Below are positions 57,723 through 64,000 of a stretch of DNA of 64,000 bases, piece by piece. Every line of letters starts with the position of its first letter. Positions within the stretch are counted from its first letter, which is position 1. This stretch comes from Rhodanobacter sp. Soil772 (lineage in GTDB: Bacteria > Pseudomonadota > Gammaproteobacteria > Xanthomonadales > Rhodanobacteraceae): contig NZ_LMSK01000001.1 of NCBI RefSeq assembly GCF_001428385.1, forward strand, positions 910,290 to 974,289. Reading direction: 5' to 3'. A model generated the notes under the pieces. It saw only the letters and a program-made list of their open reading frames with translations, was not told where the DNA came from and made no database searches. Position numbers and translations under genes: made by a program.

Positions 57723-59402
57723 TCAAGGCTTGTCGGTATCCGGCTTGTCCGCCACCGGCACCATGCGCAGGTCCTGGAAGTCGAAGCTGAAGTCGGTCAG
57801 CGGCGAGATCGGCTGCATGCGCACTTCGCTGACATGGCCGTCCACGTCCAGGCTGAAGGTGACGAACGCATCGGCGTTGAGCGTGCGGTCGTCCCAGCGC
57901 ACGGTGAAGGTGTCGTGCTGCCACGGCGTCATCGTGCCGACCAGCTGCGCAGTCTTCGAGAAACGCAGGCGCAACTTACCGTTCTCATGGCTGACGATGA
58001 CGTCGCCGTACCATGGGTCGCGGTAGGTGCCGGCATACTTCGCCAGCGCCAGCGAGGGCTTGCTGCGCTTGTCGCGCGCCGCCGCGTGCTTGGCCAGGCT
58101 GTCGTCGGCCTTGGCCTCGGATTTCTTCACCGCCTTGTCGTACGCGCCGACCCAGTCGGTCTTGTGGTCGGGATTCAGGTACGCGTCGAGCACGCGGTAG
58201 GTCACCGCGTTGAACGCAGCGCCGGATTCGGCGTTGGTCAGCACCACCACGCCGAGCTTCAGCTCCGGCACCAGGGTCACCCGCGAGACCATGCCGGGCC
58301 AGCCGCCGGTATGCCAGACCAGCTTCTTGCCGAGGTAGTCGGACAGGAACCAGCTTTCGCCGTAGCCGGAAAAATTCGGCACCAGCGGCGCCAGTTCGGG
58401 AATCGGCGGCTTGCCGACCTTGATCGGGGTCAGCACGCTCCACATCTCGCGCTGGCTGTCCTCGGAGAACAGCCGCGCCGGCTTGCCGTCGGCGCCCATC
58501 GCGGGCAAGACGCCGCCGGCCAGCTGCACGTTCATCCACTTCGCCAGGTCGTGCACGCTGGAATAGATGCCGCCGGCGCCAGGGTCGTTGAGCCAGGCCA
58601 TCGGCGGCACCGGCTTGAGATCCTTGAAGTCGGCCTTGGCGTGGCCGGTGGCCACGTCCATGCCCGACTTCAGGTAGGTCATGTCGACCAGCGACTCGTC
58701 CATGCCGACCGGCTTGAACAGGTGCTCGCGCACGTAGTCGGCATAGCTCTGACCGGACGCCTGCTCGATCACCAGAGTAGCCACCGCGAACAGGATGTTG
58801 TCGTAGGCGTAGCCGCTGCGGAAGCCGTTCTTGATCGGCACGTGGGCCAGCCGCTGCACTACTTCCTTGGTGCTGTACGAGGTCGGCGGCCAGTACAGCA
58901 GATCGCCCGCGCCGAGGCTCAGGCCGCTGCGGTGCGCCAGCAGGTCGCGGATGCGCATCTCGTGGGTCACATACGGATCGGACATGCGGAACCACGGCAG
59001 GTGGTCGATCACGCGGTCGTCCATCTTCAGCTTGCCGGCGCCCGCCAGCTGCTGCAGCGCGGCGGCGGTGAACGCCTTGGTGTTGGAGGCAATCGCGAAC
59101 AGCGTGCGCGCGTCGACCGGGTTCGGCTTGCCGATTTCGCGCAGGCCGAAGCCCTGCTCCATCACCACCTTGCCGTCCTTGACGATCGCCACGGCGATGC
59201 CCGGCACGTCAAAGGTCTTGCGCGCACTGTCGACGTAGGCGCCGAAATCCTGCAGCTGCTCGGGCAGCATCGGCCGCACGAGGTCGCCGGTCGAAACCGG
59301 CGGCGGCGACTGCGCGGCCGGAGCCTGTGCCCACGTGGCGGTGGTGGAAACGAGCAGCGCGCAGCAGAGCGCCAGGCGCAGGGAGAGGGGTCGCTGGGAC
59401 AT
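57723..59402 (-). CDS. Serine hydrolase, class C beta-lactamase fold
   Basis: Periplasmic serine hydrolase of 559 aa with a signal peptide ending near AQA (residue 27). The active site has S106-N-T-K109, Tyr in AYDN and HTGG in place of KTG. A C-terminal DUF3471-like beta domain follows (about 430-550). The family includes esterases, D-aminopeptidases and penicillin-binding-like enzymes; true beta-lactamase activity is not implied. It lies upstream of the esterase on the same strand. Confidence 0.88.
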   Translation of the reverse strand: MSQRPLSLRLALCCALLVSTTATWAQAPAAQSPPPVSTGDLVRPMLPEQLQDFGAYVDSARKTFDVPGIAVAIVKDGKVVMEQGFGLREIGKPNPVDARTLFAIASNTKAFTAAALQQLAGAGKLKMDDRVIDHLPWFRMSDPYVTHEMRIRDLLAHRSGLSLGAGDLLYWPPTSYSTKEVVQRLAHVPIKNGFRSGYAYDNILFAVATLVIEQASGQSYADYVREHLFKPVGMDESLVDMTYLKSGMDVATGHAKADFKDLKPVPPMAWLNDPGAGGIYSSVHDLAKWMNVQLAGGVLPAMGADGKPARLFSEDSQREMWSVLTPIKVGKPPIPELAPLVPNFSGYGESWFLSDYLGKKLVWHTGGWPGMVSRVTLVPELKLGVVVLTNAESGAAFNAVTYRVLDAYLNPDHKTDWVGAYDKAVKKSEAKADDSLAKHAAARDKRSKPSLALAKYAGTYRDPWYGDVIVSHENGKLRLRFSKTAQLVGTMTPWQHDTFTVRWDDRTLNADAFVTFSLDVDGHVSEVRMQPISPLTDFSFDFQDLRMVPVADKPDTDKP

Positions 59403-59556
59403 CGAAGGCTCCGCGGATGACAATCGCGCCACTATCGCGGCAAACCGGAGGCAAGGCCAGCGCTGGAAGTCATAGCCGGCTCGACGCGACACACGGCAAC
59501 GCCGATCATGGCGCCATCGTGCCGCGCAGCGCGGCCACGTCGAACCGAGGAACGCG

Positions 59557-60351
59557 ATGGACCCCATGCTGGAATGGATCGCCGCCCATGCCCTGCGGCT
59601 GTGGGCGCTGCTGCTGTTGCTGGCCGTACTGGCCGGCGACCTCGCCTGGCAACACAACGCGCGCTGGCAGCGCCATGCGCTCGCCCGCGGCCGTGCGTCG
59701 ACCGCGCTGCGCTGGCAGGTCGGGCTGATCCTGCTGGCGGCGCTGGCGCTGCTGTTCCTCGCCATCGCCTCCGCCATCGCCGGGCAACAGGCCGGCGAGC
59801 TGGTGCGCTTCGACGCCGGCCTGGCCGAGAACCTGCGCGCGCAGCTGCCGCTGCCGATACTGCGTGGCATTGCCGTGGTCACCCATCTCGGCGACCTGCT
59901 GTGGGTGGCGCCGGCGGCGGCTGTGGTCGCGCTGCTCCTGCTGCTGCGCCGGCACGGGCAGCTGGCGGGCATCTGGGTGGTGGCCCTGCTCGGCATCATG
60001 CCGATCAACGGCGGCCTCAAGGCGCTGTTCCAGCGGGTGCGGCCGCTGCACGACCACGGCTTCGTCGTCGAACCCGGCTGGAGTTTCCCCAGCGGCCATG
60101 CATTCGGCGCCATCGTGTTCTACGGCATGCTCGCCTACGTGCTGCTGCGCCTGCTGCCGCCACGATTCCACCGCGCGGTGATCGCCGCTGCGGTGCTGTT
60201 GGTCGGCGTGGTCGGGATCAGCCGCATCCTGCTGCAGGTGCATTATTTCAGCGACGTGATGGCCGGCTACGCCGCCGGCGCGGCGTGGCTGGTGCTGTGC
60301 ATCGGCGCCGCCGAACACCTGGGCAAGCCGGCCGCGGGAGCGCAGCCATGA
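59557..60351 (+). CDS. PAP2-family membrane phosphatase
   Basis: Type 2 phosphatidic acid phosphatase-like protein (264 aa) with six predicted helices. The catalytic motifs KALFQRVRP, PSGH and SRILLQVHYFSD are all intact. Likely substrates are lipid pyrophosphates such as undecaprenyl pyrophosphate, but this is inferred from family. Its stop overlaps the DUF72 start (ATGA). Confidence 0.9.
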   Translation: MDPMLEWIAAHALRLWALLLLLAVLAGDLAWQHNARWQRHALARGRASTALRWQVGLILLAALALLFLAIASAIAGQQAGELVRFDAGLAENLRAQLPLPILRGIAVVTHLGDLLWVAPAAAVVALLLLLRRHGQLAGIWVVALLGIMPINGGLKALFQRVRPLHDHGFVVEPGWSFPSGHAFGAIVFYGMLAYVLLRLLPPRFHRAVIAAAVLLVGVVGISRILLQVHYFSDVMAGYAAGAAWLVLCIGAAEHLGKPAAGAQP

Positions 60352-61181
60352 ACGACCTGTTCGCGCCGGCCAGTCCCGCCGGCCCGCGCATCCGCGTCGG
60401 CATCGGCGGCTGGAACTACGCGCCGTGGCGCGACAACTTCTACCCGGCCAAACTGGTGCAGCGGCGCGAGCTGGAATACGCCAGCCACCAGCTGCGCGCG
60501 ATCGAGATCAACGGCACGTTCTACGGCGCGCAGAAACCGGCCACCTACGCGAAGTGGGCGGCAGAGACGCCGGCCAGCTTCATCTTTTCATTGAAGGCGC
60601 CGCGCTACATCACCGAGGGCAAGCGGCTGGCCGATACCGGCAAGGGCGTCAGCGGCTTCGTGCACGGTGGCCTGGCGGAGATGGGCGACCGGCTGGGGCC
60701 GATCCTATGGCAGTTGCCGCCATCGCGGCCGTTCGACGCCGGCGACCTCGCCGCCTTTCTCGATGCGCTGCCGCGCGAACTGAACGGCCAACCGCTGCGC
60801 CACGTGCTGGAAGTGCGCCATCCCAGTTTCCTGAGCACACGCTACGTGGAACTCGCACGCACGCAACGCGTGCCGACCGTATTCACCGACTCGCCCGACT
60901 ACCCCTCGCTGGCCGACCTCACCGGCGATTTCGGCTACGCACGATTGATGCGCAGCGCCGACGAGATCCCCACCGGTTATGCGCCGACCGAGCTGGATCG
61001 CTGGGCCAGCCATGCGCGCACCTGGGCCGCGGGCAACGACATCGCCGACCTGCCGCACGCCGCCGCGCTGCAGCCGCCAGGGCCGCCACGCGACGTGTTC
61101 GTGTTCTTCATCAGCGCCGCCAAGCACCGCAACCCGGCCGCGGCGATGGCGCTGCAGTCGCGCGTGGATGCGTTGGCCTGA
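60348..61181 (+). CDS. DUF72 family protein
   Basis: TIM-barrel-like protein of 277 aa with the DUF72 features RVGIGGWNYAPWRDNFYP, EINGTFYG and VFVFFISAAKHRNPAAA. Function unknown. The ATG at 60348 overlaps the PAP2 gene, so the two are coupled. Its stop abuts the stop of the convergent POT transporter with no gap. Confidence 0.88.
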   Translation: MNDLFAPASPAGPRIRVGIGGWNYAPWRDNFYPAKLVQRRELEYASHQLRAIEINGTFYGAQKPATYAKWAAETPASFIFSLKAPRYITEGKRLADTGKGVSGFVHGGLAEMGDRLGPILWQLPPSRPFDAGDLAAFLDALPRELNGQPLRHVLEVRHPSFLSTRYVELARTQRVPTVFTDSPDYPSLADLTGDFGYARLMRSADEIPTGYAPTELDRWASHARTWAAGNDIADLPHAAALQPPGPPRDVFVFFISAAKHRNPAAAMALQSRVDALA

Positions 61182-62741
61182 TCAGCCGGAGCGGTAGTTG
61201 TCCACTTCGCGATAGCGCCGCGCATACAGTCCGAACGCCAGCGCGGCGAGCAACGCGAACGCGGCGAAGAAGAACATCTGGAACGCGGTGACGCTGAGTC
61301 CAGTGTGGGCGATCGAACCGGTCACTGTGCCGTTGCGTACCGCCGCGTTGGCCAGCAGCACCCACAGGTTGCCGATGGTCGTGGTGAGGTTCCAGAAGCT
61401 CATCACCACGCCTTTCATCGACGCCGGCGCCTGGCTGTAGGCGAACTCCAGCCCGGTCGCCGAGACCAGCACCTCGCCGAAGGTCAGCAGCGCATACGGC
61501 AGCACCTGCCACACGATCGACAGCGGATCGCCGCCGTCGATCACCACCTGCAGCCCGCCCACGACGATCCACGCCAGGCCGCTGAACGCGATGCCGGCGG
61601 TCATCCGGCGCAGCGCGGTGGGCTCGTAGCCGAGGCGGCGCAGCAACGGATACAGCACCAGGTTGTTGAACGGAATCAGCAGCATCACCAGCATCGGGTT
61701 CAGCGCCTGCATCTGCGCGGAATGGAACCACGACGGCATGGTCATCTCGTGGCCCTGCACCACCCAGGTCGAGGCCTTCTGGTCGAACAGCGAGAAGAAC
61801 GGCGTGGTCAGCGCGAAGATCACCAGCACGCGCAGCACGTTGCGCGCGCCGTCCACCGCCGCGTCCGGATGCAGGCCGCGGGCACGCTCCATCTGCAGCC
61901 AGGCGCCGCCGCCGACGCCGCCGATCAGCGCCACCAGCGCGAGGCAGGCCACGATCACGAAGCCGAGCGAGCCGATCAGACTGAAGCCGCCCAGCGCCAC
62001 CAGCACGCCGGCGACCGCGATCCACAAGCCGGGCCGCGCCTGTCCGGGCCGATGGGTCAGCAACGCGGTGCGCAGCACCCGCGAGAACGCGTTGGGGTCC
62101 GGCGGCGTCGGCGGCAGCATCACGTACTGCCGGCGGCCCAGCCAGAACACCACGGTGGCGATGAACATCAGGCCGCCGGGAATGCCGAACGCCACCGCCG
62201 CGCCGAAGTGGTGCAGGAACAGCGGCATCAGCAGCGAGGCGAAGAACGAGCCGAAGTTGATGATCCAGTAGAACGCGTCGAACACCATTTTCGCCAGGTG
62301 CTTGTTCGACCGGTCGAACTGGTCGCCCATGAACGACGCCACCAGCGGCTTGATGCCGCCCGCACCCAGCGCGATCAGGCCCAGGCCGGTGAAGAAGCCG
62401 AGGCGGTTGTGCTCGAAGAACGCCAGGCAGGCGTGACCCAGGCAATACACCAGGCTCATCCACAGTACGGTGTTGTACTTGCCGAAGAAGCGGTCGGCCA
62501 GCCAGCCGCCCAGCAACGGGAAGAAGTACACACCGATCACGAAGGTATGGAATACATCCTTCGCCGCCAGCGTGCGCTGGCCTTCCGGCATGTACAGCAG
62601 CAAGGTGGTGATCAGGAACGGGGTGAGGATGTTGCGCATCCCGTAGAACGAGAAACGCTCGCAGCCTTCGTTGCCGATGATGTAGGCAATCTGCCGCGGC
62701 AGGCGCCCGCCGTGGGGCGCGGTGTCGGTGGCGGTACTCAT
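61182..62741 (-). CDS. POT-family peptide transporter
   Basis: Proton-coupled di- or tripeptide symporter of the major facilitator superfamily (519 aa, about 12-14 helices). The ExxER-type motif appears as EGCERFSFYG near residue 26, and the second PTR2-type signature covers FDAFYWIINFGSF. GGAG lies five bases before the ATG at 62741. Related to E. coli DtpA-D; the individual paralogue is not assigned. Confidence 0.9.
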   Translation of the reverse strand: MSTATDTAPHGGRLPRQIAYIIGNEGCERFSFYGMRNILTPFLITTLLLYMPEGQRTLAAKDVFHTFVIGVYFFPLLGGWLADRFFGKYNTVLWMSLVYCLGHACLAFFEHNRLGFFTGLGLIALGAGGIKPLVASFMGDQFDRSNKHLAKMVFDAFYWIINFGSFFASLLMPLFLHHFGAAVAFGIPGGLMFIATVVFWLGRRQYVMLPPTPPDPNAFSRVLRTALLTHRPGQARPGLWIAVAGVLVALGGFSLIGSLGFVIVACLALVALIGGVGGGAWLQMERARGLHPDAAVDGARNVLRVLVIFALTTPFFSLFDQKASTWVVQGHEMTMPSWFHSAQMQALNPMLVMLLIPFNNLVLYPLLRRLGYEPTALRRMTAGIAFSGLAWIVVGGLQVVIDGGDPLSIVWQVLPYALLTFGEVLVSATGLEFAYSQAPASMKGVVMSFWNLTTTIGNLWVLLANAAVRNGTVTGSIAHTGLSVTAFQMFFFAAFALLAALAFGLYARRYREVDNYRSG

Positions 62742-62879
62742 CCACACTCCTGAAGGTCATGAAACCGGCACGCAGCAGGCTGCGATACCGGCATTCAATC
62801 CCCGAGTGTGCGTAATTTCCTGCGAATGTGAAACCCCTCCCTGCGCGATGGCCGCCACGGCGGCCCCGCCGATGCCGGG

Positions 62880-63248
62880 TCAGCCGATGAAGAACGCATT
62901 GAGCTTGTGGCCTTCCGGGTCGCGGAAATAACCCGCGTAGAAGCTGCCGCCGCGGTCGCCCGGTGCGCCCTCGTCGCTGGCGCCCAGTGCCATTGCCTTC
63001 GCGTACAGGCGATCGACCTTGTCGCGGCTGTCCATCGCCAGCGCCACCATGGCGCCGTTGCCGACACTGGCCGGTTTGCCGTCGAACGGCTTGATCAGCA
63101 CCACGCTCGGTTGCTGCAACGACACGCCCCAGAAAATGAAGCGGTCCGTTTCCATCAGCCGCTTCGCGCCGAGCTCGCCCAGCAGGGCGTCGTAGAACAG
63201 CGCCGCACGCGGCAGATCGTTGCTACCGAGGGTGACATAGCCAATCAT
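62880..63248 (-). CDS. VOC-family glyoxalase-like protein
   Basis: A 122-aa glyoxalase/bleomycin-resistance fold protein, opening MIGYVTLGSNDLPRAALFYD and ending in YFRDPEGHKLNAFFIG. AGGA precedes the ATG at 63248; upstream in-frame starts add non-family residues. Substrate unknown. Confidence 0.86.
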   Translation of the reverse strand: MIGYVTLGSNDLPRAALFYDALLGELGAKRLMETDRFIFWGVSLQQPSVVLIKPFDGKPASVGNGAMVALAMDSRDKVDRLYAKAMALGASDEGAPGDRGGSFYAGYFRDPEGHKLNAFFIG

Positions 63249-63416
63249 GATGAATTCCTGGATTCGAAAGAGAGAACATCGTTTGCCGCGAAGCATGTTA
63301 GGCGACATCGGGATCGGGCAACAGCTCGCCTCGCCGCGCGCTTCCGGCACGGAGTCACCAGGATAGGCTCTACACTTTCGCCATCCGCCCGTCGGGGCAG
63401 CAGGTACGATTTACTC

Positions 63417-63830
63417 ATGGGTCGATTGAAACCACTGCCATGGCTCGTGCTGCTGGTCGGCGCAGCCTTGTTCTGGAACCACCGCGCGCCGCCGTCATCC
63501 TCCGCCCTGGCACCGGAGCGCACCGCTACAACCGTCACCGCACCGGCCAGCACCCTGCCGGAGTTCCTGCCGGCGGAGGCGCACGCCACGCTGGATCGGA
63601 TCGCCCGCGGCGGCCCGTTCGAGCACAACCAGGACGGCGGCGTGTTCGGCAACTACGAGGGCCTGCTGCCGCAACAGCCGCGCGGCTACTACCACGAGTA
63701 CACGGTGGAAACGCCCGGCGCGCGCAACCGCGGCGCGCGGCGCATCATCACTGGCGGCACGCCGCCGGTGGCCTGGTACTACACCGACGATCATTACCGC
63801 AGCTTCCGCCGTTTCGAGGTGGACCGATGA
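63417..63830 (+). CDS. Secreted guanyl-specific ribonuclease (RNase Sa/N1 family)
   Basis: Microbial ribonuclease of 137 aa. A signal peptide or anchor lies near residues 7-20, followed by a Pro/Ala/Thr-rich linker to about 50. The catalytic residues of RNase Sa are matched: Glu94 in YYHEYTV, Arg105 in GARNRGARR and His126 in DDHYRSF. Its stop overlaps the start of a barstar-like inhibitor, so this is a nuclease-inhibitor pair. Confidence 0.92.
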   Translation: MGRLKPLPWLVLLVGAALFWNHRAPPSSSALAPERTATTVTAPASTLPEFLPAEAHATLDRIARGGPFEHNQDGGVFGNYEGLLPQQPRGYYHEYTVETPGARNRGARRIITGGTPPVAWYYTDDHYRSFRRFEVDR

Positions 63831-64000
63831 GTCAACACGGTTTCGATCTGGACTTGACCAAGCCCACCCAGAGCGGGGTGTACTTCGTTGGCGTCAACGA
63901 TCTCGACCGGCTCGCGCGCGCCGCCGCCCGCGACGAATTGCGCGTCTGCCGCACCGACCTCGCCGGCTGTCACGACAAGGATGAACTGCTGCGTCGGCTC
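63827..64000 (+). CDS. Barstar-like ribonuclease inhibitor, N-terminal part
   Basis: The first 58 codons of a barstar-family protein; the rest is beyond the window. The translation (SGVYFVGVNDLDRLARAAAR near residues 16-35, then CRTDLAGCHDKDELLRRL) resembles barstar-related proteins that bind and block guanyl-specific RNases in the cytoplasm. The ATG overlaps the RNase stop (ATGA). Confidence 0.85.
   Translation, partial: MSQHGFDLDLTKPTQSGVYFVGVNDLDRLARAAARDELRVCRTDLAGCHDKDELLRRL

Noticed and set aside
57723..59402. Antibiotic-resistance beta-lactamase
   Set aside because: The SxxK, YxN and HTGG motifs are shared by many esterases and peptidases, and the C-terminal extra domain points to a general serine hydrolase.

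Overview
The window is a 64 kb piece of a GC-rich gammaproteobacterial chromosome. The likely source is the order Lysobacterales (Xanthomonadales), and a Rhodanobacter- or Dyella-like member of the Rhodanobacteraceae fits best. This placement is an inference. It rests on the yceD-rpmF-fabH-fabD-fabG-acpP-fabF-pabB-pabC-mltG-tmk-holB-pilZ gene order, on a Xanthomonas-type 117-residue PilZ, on KdkA beside a heptosyltransferase, and on intergenic GGGAATG/GGGAATC repeats. Almost all of the sequence is coding and most genes are ordinary housekeeping genes. I see no prophage, insertion sequence, integrase or CRISPR array.

Layout. 1-7619, minus strand: respiratory complex I, nuoA-nuoH (nuoH cut by the window edge), with a candidate promoter at 7784-7811. 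7876-22853, minus strand: a long run from yceD and rpmF through fatty-acid synthesis (fabH, fabD, fabG, acpP, fabF), p-aminobenzoate synthesis (pabB, pabC), mltG, tmk and holB, then a LmbE-like deacetylase, a five-domain GGDEF/EAL protein and type IV pilus pilZ. 22999-28604, plus strand: a small membrane protein, maf (YceF type), a MoxR-DUF58-TgpA set and a Slp-like lipoprotein, closed by a strong two-way terminator. 28668-32303, minus strand: hinT, recR, ebfC, dnaX, the 4.5S SRP RNA gene, tRNA-Ser(GGA) and a broken second tRNA-Ser copy.

32395-38820 holds an MBL-fold hydrolase, kdkA, a heptosyltransferase, a DUF6165 gene, an unusually long histidine ammonia-lyase homologue and hisS. tRNA-Pro(CGG) follows. 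39121-44527 holds a DUF455 gene and the purF-cvpA-dedD-folC group. 44632-50553 is a metal and metalloid resistance block: a YHS-domain copper-type P-ATPase with a CueR-like regulator, then arsR, acr3 and arsC, with arsH divergent. 50583-63248 is a mixed stretch: ABC exporter, GFA protein, DUF3772/MscS channel, two VOC proteins, an esterase, a serine hydrolase, a PAP2 phosphatase, a DUF72 protein and a POT peptide transporter. The window ends in a secreted guanyl-specific RNase overlapping a barstar-like inhibitor that is cut by the edge.

The genes work in clear groups. Many neighbours overlap by 1-4 bases (TGATG or ATGA), which suggests translational coupling within pabB-pabC-mltG-tmk-holB-lmbE, maf, moxR-DUF58-tgpA, merR-copA and arsC-acr3. 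The items most worth a second look are the decayed tRNA-Ser tandem, the GGDEF/EAL gene beside pilZ, two promoters that predict nearly leaderless mRNAs, the nested operator-like repeat between arsC and arsH, a PabB with the TrpE-type PIAGT motif, the long orphan ammonia-lyase, and the RNase/inhibitor pair. I did not find a convincing wholly new system here.
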